Shown here piece after piece: positions 23,646 through 34,779 of a stretch of DNA of 64,000 nt. The translations under genes were made by a program, and so were the position numbers. The stretch lies in contig KN832877.1 in NCBI GenBank assembly GCA_000827325.1, positions 372,001-436,000 on the forward strand, written 5' to 3'. This stretch comes from Oidiodendron maius Zn. Lineage: Eukaryota; Ascomycota; Leotiomycetes; Myxotrichaceae. Numbering within the stretch: the stretch's first letter is position 1; each line of letters opens with the position of its first letter. A model generated the notes under the pieces. The model did no database searches and was not told where the DNA came from. It worked only from the letters and a program-made list of their open reading frames with translations.

Positions 23646-23973
23646 ATGGCTTCCATCTGGCTGCTTTTCCTCCTCATTTCAGTGCCCATCGTGTTATTCA
23701 TCGGTATGAATTTTTCATCTCTGACAGCGCCATCTACAGTATTGTACATCAAGCTAATCCCATACTGCAGCATGGCTAGTTCTCTCGTCCTGCTTGGGTG
23801 ATAGCTTTCGACTTCGATTTGCAAACGTCTCATTCAACCCTCGACAGGCTATTTTCGATCGAAACTATATGAGAACGGTCACATCCAGCGGGCAGGGCAC
23901 ATGGAACCAGTTTGAAATGGCAGACATGCTCGGAGACAGCCCTCGAAGCTCGATGGATTCTAACGAGCGATAA
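23646..23973 (+). CDS. Small single-pass membrane protein, two exons, 86 residues
   Basis: Exons 23646..23703 and 23771..23973 flank a 67 nt intron with GTATGA donor, GCTAAT branch site and TGCAG acceptor. The product starts with a strong hydrophobic anchor (MASIWLLFLLISVPIVLF), continues to a Cys (SSCLGDSFRLRF) and has a polar tail ending DSPRSSMDSNER. The anchor could be a signal-anchor or a signal peptide. Both exons are too short to stand out singly; the call rests on frame-consistent splicing with good signals and a sensible composition. I do not recognise the family. It sits between SEN34 (divergent) and ELP4 (convergent, 51 nt from its stop). Confidence 0.55.
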
Positions 23974-24024
23974 TTCACACCCAAACACCTATGCTATTCA
24001 TACGCGAGCCGTCTAGGTCCATCC

Positions 24025-25287
24025 TCAGAACTCAAGGTCTACTTTAGTACTCTTGCCTTGATTTCCATCTAATCCTTGCTGTGCCTCCGAATCTCCCTCA
24101 ACCGGAGGAAGACTGAAAGGCTTTATGACAAGGCCTTTCCGGCGACTCAGGGTGAAGGCCAAGTCGTCTCCAAATCCGCTCGATTCTCCACCGCCTCCGC
24201 CCTTCTCATGGAAGATTGGCAAGCGGTGGATTTTCAGCATACCCTGTGGTGGCTCTTCATGCACTGTTGATACGCCAGAAGAAGCTTTTGCTGCGATGGC
24301 AGTGGAAGGAAATGGCGCAAGCTCCAGTACACCATCGCTGAGCAGTTCCATCCAGCGGGTTAGTCCGGCTGTTCGAGGATATAGTGTCGATGGCAATGTG
24401 ATCATTGCAGTGAGCTCTTCTGGGTACTTTCGAAGCAAGGCTCGAAGGGCATGGAGAAATTGTAAGATATTCTCGGGTCTAGAGGCTTCTGAATGGTATA
24501 GCGCTGGTGACAGGATATTGGGAACAATGACTCGGTGGATTGAAGTTGGGGACGAGGATAGCTGGGACGTGAGATGGGAGATGAAGTTTGTAAATGGAGA
24601 TAATTCTGTTTTGGAGTCGGCGAAGTCAAGGTTTTGTCGAAGGGCAGCTGGGACGAATTGCAACTGCCCCGGGGTGGGAAGTGCCAGACGCTTGCTGAGA
24701 TCAAAGTCATGGCAAAATATTGACTGTGCATGCGAGCCAGATGATTGTCTCGATGCCTGTGGTATACTCCTATCTGAAATGTAAATCAGTTTCTGGAATT
24801 AAATATTTCGATTGAATATAAAGCTACAGTACAAAGCAAGGGAATGCCCACCTCTCGAGCGCCCAAATTCACCAAGTCGCTCATACCTCCAGGCGATTTT
24901 CATCCGCTCATCAGAACTCCTCGTCTCTTCTTTCTCTCTTGCACCGTCAACACCAGATAGCCCTGGAAGTTCGCGACACCACGACTCGTTCATCCCAAGA
25001 ACGTGCACATTGTGACCTTGGACAACTCCTTCGGCTGCGTAGTAGCGCAGCAAGGCAGCTCCGAAGTCAGTGGTGCCACTCTCCTCTATGAGCACAGAAG
25101 TACCCATTGCTAACCCGGCATGGCCAGCCAACAAGGCATCCAGCGACTTTGTCCCAGTTGACGTTGTCAGCCTTCCATCCAAAGGTGACGGCCGCACTCC
25201 AGGAACCGGAGCCTTATCGCCGTGGGCTCTCGCAGCGCTTAGGTCCCCCGGTTGGGCAACACCCACATTCCTCTTTCTAAAGGACAT
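24025..25287 (-). CDS. ELP4: Elongator complex subunit Elp4
   Basis: RecA-like subunit of the Elp4-5-6 ring of Elongator, needed for wobble-uridine modification of tRNAs. Minus-strand exons 24852..25287 and 24025..24773 with a 78 nt intron give 394 residues. The join reads RSR-DRSIPQASRQSSG, then SIFCHDFDLSKRL, a typical Elp4/PAXNEB block. The N-terminal part carries TSTGTKSLDALLAGHAGLAMG, cited in part, where a P-loop would sit, and LIEESGTTDFGAALLRYY. The C-terminus ends in FTLSRRKGLVIKPFSLPP, matching family ends. Start taken at ATG 25287; the two codons before it begin with TTG. Divergent from RPB8. Confidence 0.92.
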
Positions 25288-25777
25288 GATCAACTGCTCA
25301 GCTGCTCAGACAAGATGTTCAATGTTGCCCAGTCGTCGGGAATGACTTTCTTTAAACCTGTATGTGTCGCCGTCGGCAGCGTCAAAGATTTCACCGTCAC
25401 CTCAGGCGAGGATACTGGCAGCCTTGCAGATACGGCAAGCGAGAGAGACAGTGTAGCATCAATTATTTCTCTTGAACTCGCACCACAGCCCGTCCTCGAT
25501 AGCCCACACAGCATTCAACCCCTATCCCATGCTCACAGCTCTTCTCGAGGCTCCCACCAGAAGCGCCAGAAAATCTTCGACTACGCTCAAGAGGGCCACT
25601 CACTGGCGACCAGGGTGTCACCAAGGCTGGAGGAATTATATCCGAAATCCCCTACGGTCCTCGAAATTTATACTGAGAAATCGGCTCCTCAATAGCCAAG
25701 CTAGAACTTCCCTTGCAGCACAACTTTTGACAGTTCAAGTTCATCAACCTTGATCATCCACTTGCATACCCCTGACC
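25288..25777. other. Divergent promoter region ELP4 / RPB8
   Basis: 490 nt. It contains an open frame of 127 codons on the plus strand (25315..25695) without recognised motifs; see rejected items. Confidence 0.5.
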
Positions 25778-26283
25778 ATGGCTACCGCAGCTGATTCTAC
25801 TCTCTTCGACGAGAACTTCACCATCACCTCCTTCGATCAATCCAAATATGACCGTGTCGCACGCATTGGCGCTACCTCCGCCGACTCCCAGACCGTCATG
25901 ACCCTCGACATCAACACTGAATTGTATCCTCTGGGCGTCGGCGAATCCATCCACATGGTCCTTGCCTCCTCATTGGCACTGGATGGGAGCAAAGACGACT
26001 CCAAGGGCTGGAGGGATGTTGGCAGAGCGGGGCATGGAGGAGAGGCTACCCTGGCGGATATGTTTGACTATGTATGCCATGGAAAGCTTTATAAGTTTGA
26101 AGATGGCGATGAGTCAGGCCAGACTATGCGAGTTATCACTATCTCTGTCAGGTACTTGCTTGCTAACTATGGAGCAGTAAAGCATATGTGTCCTTCGGCG
26201 GGCTGTTAATGGCACTGGAAGGTCCTTACAAGAAACTTACGCCTTTACGTGTGGACTACCTCTACATGCTCATGAAGAAATGA
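25778..26283 (+). CDS. RPB8: RNA polymerases I/II/III common subunit Rpb8 (splice junction problematic)
   Basis: Shared OB-fold subunit of the three nuclear RNA polymerases. The N-terminal part is clear: [42 protein letters not shown]. The C-terminal part, [18 protein letters not shown] then a final YLYMLMKK, lies in another frame and ends at 26281-26283. No canonical intron of normal size connects them. An intron 26132..26181 would restore the expected QTMR-AYVSFGG and 151 residues, but its ends are GT..AA (or TT..AG shifted by one). The only GT-AG option in phase is 26 nt long (26152..26177) and would insert extra residues. A one-base assembly deletion at 26131/26132 would also explain it. 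Left unspliced, the frame runs out at 26209. Identity is firm; the exact structure is not. Confidence 0.85.
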
Positions 26284-26581
26284 GGGATTGCGGTGCTAAT
26301 ATTTCAAAATTTTCTTTGCTCATCAAATGGCGGTCTCATGGCATACCCTTCATGTCTTTCGATTTCATGCATGGCTCCGGCTGGATTGCCGGTTACCGAT
26401 CAGGCGTTTTGCGTATCAAAAGCTCGGGGCATTAGGCAGAGGATTCTTTCGATGGTTCCCAAATGAAGACATTTCGAACTTCTATATTAGAGGAGAATTC
26501 ATTGGTTCAATTATGAAACCTACCCTTCTACGCTCAACAGATGTCCATATTATCATAATACATTTGGTATCATCTCAAACT
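26284..26581. other. Convergent 3' region RPB8 / Nudix gene
   Basis: About 300 nt between two gene ends; nothing recognised. Confidence 0.4.
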
Positions 26582-27834
26582 CTAATCTCTGTGTGGCCCA
26601 GGAAATTCCAACTCCCTATGAAGTCTCCTCTTAATCTCCTCATAGTTTTTCTCATTCTCCCCCGTTAAGATGCCTCTTCTAAGAAAGAAATCTACGACTA
26701 CCAGCGCGCAATTGGGCTTAAACTCCCCCATCGCCATGTGCTCCTGCACCTCGTCCACTGTCCAGAGGTAGAACTCTTCGACCTCGGAATCATTAGGTTT
26801 GGGGACCACGTCCGCAGGGAGCTCCAGGTCGTAGACGTGTTGGCACTCGGGCTGGATCATGCCGGACTCGCCGCCCGCCCGACTCTCGCGGATATAGGTG
26901 TATGTCACGACACCGTGGTAGGTAACTCGCTCCCGCACCAGTGCTTCAGGGAGGCTGGCCTCCTCTTCAGCTTCGCGAACAAGAGACTCGAAGGGTTCTT
27001 CTCCTGTAGCGATTCCTCCAGCGACGGTGTTATCAAGCATGCCTAAAAAGCTTGTTAGTTGATGAATCAATCTAAATCTATTGACGTAAAAGATGCAACC
27101 TCATAAAACATCCTAAATAGAAGTAGTACTCACTAGGATAAGTCTGCTTCCCCTTCGCCCTCCTTGGCACCCACAGCTTCAACCCATAGCTGGCACTCTC
27201 ATCCTTTACATACGCTGTCATGTGCACTCCATAGGTAACAACGCCAAACAGCGCACTCGCAGACCTCTCTACACTAAACAGTAGTTCATTTCCTGGTCCA
27301 TAGACTGGGTACAGTTCATTCCTCCACCCTGCAAGAATTTCAAATATTTCGCTGTCTCGCCAATACGCCGCGATAGCGGCTACAGCCTTGCTCCTCGCCT
27401 CCTCACTTGGAAACTGACGGAAGGCAGAGACAGTACGGGCGGCATGGTTCACCTGAATCTCGCCCCTGATGTTGATTGGCACCTGTTCAAGACGATCAAC
27501 GACACTGGAACGAAGATACCCAAGAGGGACATCGTCCCAGACCAGGACATATATAGTCCTGAGCAAGGCGGCGTATTCTTGGGGGTCTTTGTCAGGGTAA
27601 GGAAAGCTATGGCCAGTGTGAGAATTCTGATAAGGATGAAAGGGGGGTAAGAGGAAAGTTCACGAGCAGTACGGACGCAAAGAGGAGATAGAAACTACAG
27701 AATAACTTTCTGTGCTGGTGTAGACTGGCAATCAACTTGCTTTGACTTGTCCATGACTTATCCAAAGGGTAGGAGTAGACATGAAAGTAAACTCACACAT
27801 CGCACTCGTCGATCAAATCTAAATTCGACTTCAT
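26582..27834 (-). CDS. DUF4743-Nudix hydrolase (Tnr3/YJR142W-like)
   Basis: Two-domain protein: N-terminal DUF4743 (annotated as thiamine pyrophosphokinase-related in many fungi) plus a C-terminal Nudix hydrolase. Minus-strand exons 27797..27834, 27134..27606 and 26582..27042 give 323 residues. The first exon encodes MKSNLDLIDECD and is joined over a 190 nt intron to FPYPDKDPQEY; then DVPLGYL, and LKLWVPRRAKGKQTYP-SMLDNTVAGG across the second intron. The Nudix box follows G-x5-E-x7-REAEEE (GGIATGEEPFESLVREAEEE), with metal-binding Glu residues intact. Yeast and human relatives hydrolyse oxidised thiamine diphosphates; that substrate is inferred here. The kinase domain of Tnr3 is absent. Confidence 0.87.
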
Positions 27835-28223
27835 TATCCTCTCGTCCCGATTTCAAGTGCCTTTTTCTTTTAATTGCAAAGGAGCAAGCCTGACAAGGCT
27901 TAGGAATGTAATCTTAACTGGAGAATCTTACGACCGGACTCGGCGCATTTTCACTGGTCAGCTGTTGCCCCTCACGCCCGAAGCTGTCAACCCCACCACA
28001 ACACAAACGTCACAATTCATATTCTCAGACATTCCACCCAGCTCTCAGCGTCTACTCCCATTATTCTAATCCAAACCTAACCGATTCCCCATATTCTCAA
28101 TCTGACATAAGTCATGAAAGCCCACCGCCCTCTCACATAATCCATTCAGTCTCTCCTTCTCATTTCTCAGGCTCAGAATAGTAACCCCTCCTGCACAACA
28201 TTCTAAACTTCCCACCTCGAACA
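27835..28223. other. Divergent promoter region Nudix gene / OPI10
   Basis: About 390 nt between two divergent starts; the part next to OPI10 is C-rich on the plus strand. Nothing else seen. Confidence 0.4.
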
Positions 28224-28832
28224 ATGGCCTCGCAACCACAAGAACAACCCCAACCCCTTCCCCAACTCTTCGGCATAATTCCCACAGGCCACCCACCCAT
28301 CACCATACCCAGCTCCTCTCCCTCACCAACCTCCGTCCTCTACGCCCTCCCAAGCCTCGCATACTCCCACATAGTGGTCTTCCTCCTCCCAGGGATATCC
28401 CTTCCCCCGAACACCGCCGCCGCCGTATACCTCCAGCTCCCCTCTCCCGCCTCCTCGTCAGCGCCAGAATTCAAGTTTCTGGGTGGTATCGGGCCGGGGA
28501 AAGAGAGCGCCGTGTTCCGCATCCGCGCTACAGCAGCAGCAGGAGGGGATGCGGTTATAGGAATCAGTATTGAGGACGCGAGTGCAGTGACGGAGAAAAT
28601 GGCTAGTTTGCCTCCGGCGGCTACTGCTGCTGCGGGGGGGGCAGGTGGCCCTGACACGGTGGCGCTGGCGCAGAGGATTATTAAAAATGCATTCAATTTC
28701 CTGGCGGGGTTTAGTGGGAATACGGCGGGGGGAGTAGAGGTCGTGCCACTGAAGGCGTTTGAGGAGTGGTGGCGGAAGTTCGAGGGGAAGGTCAGGGCGG
28801 ATCCGGGGTTTCTGGAGAGGGATGTGGAGTAG
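28224..28832 (+). CDS. OPI10: Hikeshi/Opi10 family Hsp70 nuclear import carrier
   Basis: Single exon, 202 residues, the usual size. Hikeshi carries ATP-bound Hsp70 into the nucleus in heat stress; yeast Opi10 affects inositol regulation. The N-terminus has LFGIIPTGHPP, the hallmark start of the family, then SHIVVFLLPG, FKFLGGIGPGKESAVFRI and IGISIEDAS. The C-terminal helical part includes LAQRIIKNAFNFLAGF and ends FEEWWRKFEGKVRADPGFL. An Ala/Gly-rich linker (residues about 130-145) is longer than usual and codes from GC-rich repeats. ATG at 28224 is the first in frame. Confidence 0.92.
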   Translation: MASQPQEQPQPLPQLFGIIPTGHPPITIPSSSPSPTSVLYALPSLAYSHIVVFLLPGISLPPNTAAAVYLQLPSPASSSAPEFKFLGGIGPGKESAVFRIRATAAAGGDAVIGISIEDASAVTEKMASLPPAATAAAGGAGGPDTVALAQRIIKNAFNFLAGFSGNTAGGVEVVPLKAFEEWWRKFEGKVRADPGFLERDVE

Positions 28833-29355
28833 GGCTGCGGTTTTGGTGGGAGTTAGTTGACATTATGAGTGTTGGAGTTGTAGAACGCGGAAAAGGATAT
28901 ATAGGTGCGACGTGTGGGATGTAGGGAACCTCATAGAAGGAAAATGGTGGAATTATTGTGATGCCAAGAGTGAGATATCAGATATGAAGAAAAGGTTCAA
29001 CTTTAAGGATATCATGTACACATATCAAGCAAAGGAAAGGGATAAAACGGTCACTCAGGTCATATGGAAACATATTTGTCTTTCATCTGTATCCATATAA
29101 TTACCACTCCTCCTCTGGAGTGTTCTTGGCTCTATGCAAAGGTTTATGTACAACAAGTCATCAATGGACTTTTAACATAGGTTCATTCCCGCCCTGGGCC
29201 ATGCAGAAACTCCGTAGTCCAACGTAAAAACGCCACGCTAATTAGTGCAGGATGTAATCTTGTTTGTGAGATGTCCTCGTCGAAGGGAAATTCGACTCCC
29301 TGTTTATCATATGCTTGTTCAGCGCCGGAGACTTGTAGTAGGGGACGATCAGCAT
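28833..29355. other. Convergent 3' region OPI10 / YND1
   Basis: About 520 nt of probable 3' UTRs; no other content recognised. Confidence 0.4.
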
Positions 29356-31558
29356 TCACATCTCATCCAAAGGCCCCATCACAGGACTCTTCAGCCTAGT
29401 TGGACTTCCCGTCCTGCTCCTGCGTCCGGCGCCCAGCAGATTCGGTGCCAGTCGTTCTCTACTCTCCGTTCGAACAACAAGGCCGCTTCTGTCCATCGCA
29501 TTTGGCAGGCTGGTCTGTCCCATCGCGACACCTGGGCCATGAACAGGCGAATCGGTAAAATACGGACCACCTTCGAATCCACTGACATTCACTTTGGGCG
29601 TGGCCAGGCCAGACGTTTGAGCTGTGCGTGATGAGCTCTCGCTGCCATCCGAATGATCGTTATCGTCCAAGTCTGCCTCGCCGAGCTCGAATTCACGTGC
29701 TGACTCTCCATCTTCCAGCACACGCTCGTAGTGACCCGAACCCCGACCGAAGATCTTACCCGGTCTGAACAGACCGCGACCTTTGCGAGGACTTCCTGGT
29801 CGACGATTGCGGCGCAGGACGGCGTTATATACTCTGACAAGTTTCAACCTCCTCTCCCGTTTGCGGAAGAGATACCCAAGGATGAGCATAACAATCACAA
29901 ATAGGAGGAACCCGGTTGAACGCGAGTGCTCTTGAGCCGTCTCTGCCAATTCTTCCGCAGCCTCGGCAAAGCTATCGTCTTCATCAATAGATACCGGATT
30001 CGAGTTAGAGCCTGCCTCTTGGAAGTCTGGCGGGAGAGCATGCCCCGCAACATTGCTGCCAAACCCTACAGCCAAGGCATCGGACGTAGCTGGAGGCACC
30101 TGACCGGCAGCATATAAGACCATCTTTCCTAAAGTCCAGCTCACTTCTGTGTCGCCGATCTTATCAACAGCTTGGAACGGATCGAGAAAGCCTTTGTCGT
30201 TTACATGAGCGGTATGCTCCTTCGTGACATTGAAGCCAGAACCATTCGCGCTCTTCTCGATTCCAACTCTTGGTATCCCAATCCCATTATGGAGAACGTT
30301 GATGAGCCACGATGCTTTGAAACACACGTCCTGCGCAGTTCTTGCGGTTGCTTTATTTCCCCACGTGCCTTCGGACAATCCCGACTCAATTTGTGACCAG
30401 TCATGGCCGCAGAAATCCTTCACAAGTTTCTGATACTTTGTAAAGTCGTACGCTCTATCATTTGGCAACAGTTCAAACATTTCATGCGTTGTGTGCCAGT
30501 ATTCAGAGACGCCAACAAAGTGATTCACGCTGAAGTCGATGGCCGGCACATGTTGGCCGTGGAGTAGACAAGGCTGGTCCGCACACGGCGCGTCCTTGTC
30601 CAGGAGCGGGTATGTCTGGGCAAGACACTCTTCGAAGAGGCCGGTGCCCATTAAGACAGGGTCTGATCCGGTGCTCTTGCCGGACTTGATAGGCTCCCCT
30701 TCAATAGTGGTCTTGAGGCCGACCGGTAGGCAGGGATCGAGCAGTTCCTTGGTGTCGGGAGCGAAGGTCGCGTCCATTAGAGCCTTGACATAGCGCTGCC
30801 GTGCCTGATTAACGCCAAAGCCTAGCCAGGTCGTAGTAAACACTTTGTACTCTGACTGCTTGCCGTCTAACGTCCGCATACGTAATAACTTCAGATCATT
30901 TGCGTGCTTTACAGCCTCTGTTGCGTTAGGCGCAAAGGCGATCTGGGCTGACGCACCACCCATATCTAGGAAGCCATATGTGTGGTGTCCCTTGCCGTGA
31001 TCATGCTGCTCAGGCGAATCGAAGCCACCCAGTAGGTAATTTGCTGCTATCCATCCATATAACCCTTCCGTTTCGCCCGGAATGACCTGGATGTGCAGAT
31101 TGCACTCTGGCAGCGAGAATTTTGTGTGCTTTCGTGCATAGGAGCAGATCTCAGAGAGGAGCGCTTTCTGCTGGATTGGCTCTAGTAACCGGACTCCCGC
31201 GGTCGCCATCAGGAAGATGGGCGTGTCCTCCACCTGGTCCTCAGGGACAACCGTTAACGCATGGTCTAACAGCCGCTGGAGGTGGTCGCGCCCAACGTCG
31301 CCAGGATGGTCGCCAAACGTTGAGACCCCTGGCTTGATCTTCTTTGTCCACTTCTTCTTCGTCTCCAGCTTCGGTAGGCTGTGCATCTCAACTGCATCAG
31401 CCGCCTTGACTGCCCGCGCGTGGTTCAGCCAGCGGTAGACATGTACCCGGGTTCCGGACGAGCCCGCGTCCAGAATAACCCCGTACCTCCCTGTGGGCAG
31501 AAGATCAGCTCGGCGAACGCGCCCAGAGGAAGATAGGGGGCGACCTACATTTACCCAT
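29356..31558 (-). CDS. YND1: Golgi apyrase Ynd1 (GDA1/CD39 family)
   Basis: Membrane nucleoside di/triphosphatase of the Golgi lumen that turns over GDP and UDP from glycosylation. Minus-strand exons 31555..31558 (only ATGG) and 29356..31490 separated by a 64 nt intron: 712 residues. Apyrase conserved regions are in order: DAGSSGTRVHVY near residue 10, MATAGVRLL, GETEGLYGWIAANYLLGG (usually GEEEG, so one acidic change) and GFLDMGGASAQIAF. One transmembrane segment near residues 524-542 (GFLLFVIVMLILGYLF) is followed by a basic, then acidic cytosolic tail of about 170 residues, as in Ynd1 rather than Gda1. The first in-frame ATG of the main exon would delete ACR1, so the tiny first exon is needed. 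Confidence 0.9.
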
Positions 31559-33782
31559 CAGGAAGAGTGTGTTGGGAGTGCTTGATGATTATTCGGCTCT
31601 CCGCAAGTCCCACTCTCGCGCTCTCTCACAAAATGCAGACGCGCAATCACAGGCGGGGATGGGGGGTAGTGGGTGGTGAAGGCATTGATCGAGAGCGAGA
31701 AAGGAGGACGCGGCCAGAAAAAACGAGGGTGAGGCGTCGCGAGGACGGGTTTTTGTTGTCAGGAGGATTGATTAGGCGCCAAGGCGTGAGAGAAGGGAAG
31801 GGGAAGTGGAACAAATGGCGGTGATTGTGTTGGAAAAGGGAGAAGGAGAGGGAATGGAGGCGAGAGAAAGGCTGAAGGCTGATAGTGAGCAGAGGGAGTG
31901 GGCGAGGGATTGCGTCCTCCTTCCTTGGAATTGGCCCGATTCCTGTTATCTGGTTGGGCGCCCGATCAGGTCTAGCGTCGCCCAAAAAAAAGTCGAGGCA
32001 GCGGTTCGGAATTACGACGGATAAAAATACATATGATACTGTAGAGGAGGAAAATAATAAATACGACAATGCTCTGTCAGGATCATCCAGACCACATCGC
32101 ATCCAGACCACATCGATTGCGCGGCCGGGCCGGAGGGTCACCGCGCGGCGAGGGGTGAGGCTCAGCACGGAGGGTCATGTTTGGGAGATATGCGTGCTGC
32201 ACAGTGCGTGTTTGGTTGAGACACGGCAACGGTACGAATTGTGCCTAGCAACGGCGGGCGAACAGTGGAGAACCTATCACGGCATGACGAGATGATGCGC
32301 CGTGGCGACGACGACTGCATGCCGATACGGCCCTGTGGGGAGCAGCCCCCACGAGATACGGTGCAACATAATAGACGGTGTCCAATATACAGCAGAGGGT
32401 TCGTATTGCTGGCCGTTCACAGCGCCCAGAACTCCGTCGTCCGCTGCACTTCGTATCAACTGCGGGGTTTCTATGGCGCTACACGTGGAGAATGGCGATG
32501 GCACGTATTCCCGTCTTCCTCATCCCGCTGGAGCTTCGTGTACTGCGCATGCCGAACAGGGGGCTGTTTCATCGACAATCCCGACACGCTTTCAGCGCGG
32601 ATTGCCAAATGTGAGAGATGACTTTGCCTGATCAATCGAGGGAATTAAATAGGCCCTATACGTCCCAGACTGTTCAACCTCCCAACTTTTAACACAGATG
32701 AGGACACTAGTGATGTTCCTATCTCCAAACAACGGTGCGTTGTCACGTGCTATTTTCACGTGATAGTGCCCCAGTGTGTCATGCACGAGCCTCCAACGAC
32801 GCTTCCACGCCGCTGCTCTTGATAGAAAGCCCCATGGTCATGGCTACGTTGCAGCTCTTCGGCCATCTCCAGCTATGAATTGGCGAGTCGGGGCTGCCAC
32901 CTAAACGAGGATCCATAGGGAAGAATTGATATCACTTACTATCCCAGGCTTCTAGACCCAGGGTTCGATTCGCACTGGCCTCACTATTCCCAGGGAAAAC
33001 CAACCTGTGGCTGAAGCAGGCTCGGAGAGGCTTGCTAATGCTTCGTGATAGTTCGAGGCCGGGGCCTTAACAACTGCATAGCGGATGTATCAAACTTCGT
33101 TGAGGTAATAAACGAGCTTTTGGACAAAACTTGTCTACTGGAACTAGTTGCAAATTATGAAGCGGAGATAATACTGCGAGGCCGAGCAGAAGTCGAAGCA
33201 TCTGTGGAAAACTTTTGAGATGATTCAAGATTGGGATCAGATACGCCAGATGAGTCCGTTAACAAACAGGCTCATAAAAGAGGCACAATCACATTGAGAT
33301 ACTGACTTAAAATTCCCTTCTGCTTCCTTTCAAACTTTACTGCAGGCAAATTTTCTCTTGGAGTTCAATATACCCTCTTTCTGCGAGCAATCTAGTTACG
33401 ACATAAATAGTCTTATAATCTGTTCACTTGGTGTATGCCAGTTATTAGGTTATTACTTATATTGTTGGAAAAAAGAAAAGGTGGAGGGGGTTAAAATCCA
33501 CAGAAAGTGCATTTTAGAGTTGCCGCTATTACCAAAGTAAAGTCCCCTCAAGAAATCTTTCTTGGATCTCTTTTTGGCGAAATTAGAGACAAACCAGAAT
33601 TCCAACCTTCTCCTTTCGATTTCTGTACGGTTTGGGTGGTGTTTGATCCCCGTACCACAGAAATTTGGTCCTGACAGACGAGGCAACAAGGCTGATTGAA
33701 TATTGATTTTATTCGGCCTTAACTTCCACCCCATCCCAAGCTCCCTCATCATCACCAATCCAACAAACCCCCAGACCTCATC
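31559..33782. other. Long divergent intergenic region YND1 / U1A-U2B''
   Basis: 2.2 kb, one of the two longest gene-free stretches. 31640-31900 is strongly GA-rich on the plus strand (a CT-rich leader for YND1). Short frames around 32240-32630 overlap on both strands and look non-coding. A tRNA-like GGTTCGATTC near 32960 was examined and rejected. Confidence 0.5.
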
Positions 33783-34652
33783 ATGTCTGCTCCAGCTAGT
33801 AGCCCCCCACCAAACGCCACGTACGTGTCATTGCACTCCGACACGTCCGTGTACCTTCTAACATGTATCGGTTAGCGTATACTGCCGAAATCTCGAGCAG
33901 TCGATCAAGATCCCGCAGCTCAAGGAGGCGTTGATGGAGCTCTTCTCCGAGTATGGCGAGATCGTCGATATCGTGGCCAAGACGAACTTCAAGGCGAAAG
34001 GCCAGGCCTTCGTGGTCTTCGACTCCATCGACGCTGCCCAGAAAGCCATCGACGACATCCAAGGCTTCGAGCTCTTCGGCCGACCCATGCAACTCGCGTT
34101 CGCGCGTACTCGTAGTGATGCAACGGTGAAGCGCCTCGGTGACGATGAGGAGTTTGAGAGCCACAAGAGGAGACGGCTTGCTGAGAAGGGTACGTGTCTT
34201 GTGGGCATCGGCTTGAGTATGCGATTTGGACGACTGACTGTGGAGCAGATAAGAAGAAGGCCGCAGAGGCAGCGGAGCAGCAGAAACTTCTTAAGAGAGC
34301 AGCAGCTCCAGGAGCACCGGACCAAGCTGCACGGCCCGTCAAGGCTGCACGCGGTGCTGGCCTCAAATCTTCGAATCCGTCTGGTGCTGCTGTTATTCCC
34401 GACGAGTACTTACCACCCAACAAGATTCTCTTCGTCCAGAATCTTCCTGATGGCTATGACATTGATGCATTGACGGCAATCTTTGGGCGCTTTGAGGGCT
34501 TTAGAGAAGTTCGTCTTGTACCGGGCAGGAAGGGAATTGCGTTCATTGAGTATGAAGCGGAGACGGGTGCCATCAGCGCGAAGGAGAATACAGCGGGTAT
34601 GGCATTAGGTGATGGCAGCCAGATCATGAAGGTCACCTATCAAAGGCAGTAA
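33783..34652 (+). CDS. MSL1: U1A/U2B''-like snRNP protein with two RRMs
   Basis: Spliceosomal RNA-binding protein. Exons 33783..33820, 33876..34189 and 34249..34652 give 251 residues. RRM1 begins TVYCRNLEQSIKI across the first splice and has RNP1 KGQAFVVF (residues about 50-60), then GFELFGRPMQLAFARTRSD. A charged Ala/Lys linker (EKDKKKAAEAAEQQK) leads to RRM2 with ILFVQNLPDGYD as RNP2 and KGIAFIEY as RNP1, ending MKVTYQRQ. The two-RRM layout fits U1A/U2B''; fungi often have one such protein, so U1 versus U2 membership is open. Convergent with VMA8. Confidence 0.88.
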
Positions 34653-34779
34653 AACAATTGCGCTAGAGACGGCGCAAATAAGGGTGGATCTTATATATCC
34701 TCGATAATACTACATGCTAACATAAGAGGATATGGTAGTTAAGAGGGCTGTTCTTCTCAGGTAGTTCATGGAAAATATA

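Noticed and set aside
25315-25695. 127-codon plus-strand frame with ATG between ELP4 and RPB8
   Set aside because: Lies in the divergent promoter, has no recognised motif and would overlap the RPB8 leader. Could be real; conservation or RNA data would decide.
29245-29631. 128-codon plus-strand frame over the YND1 3' end
   Set aside because: Antisense shadow of the YND1 tail.
32240-32630. Several overlapping frames on both strands
   Set aside because: None carries domain motifs or good splice-linked continuation; typical chance frames in GC-moderate DNA.
32945-32995. tRNA-like GGTTCGATTC B-box
   Set aside because: Flanking bases do not form a five-pair T stem, and no acceptor or anticodon stem could be folded by eye.
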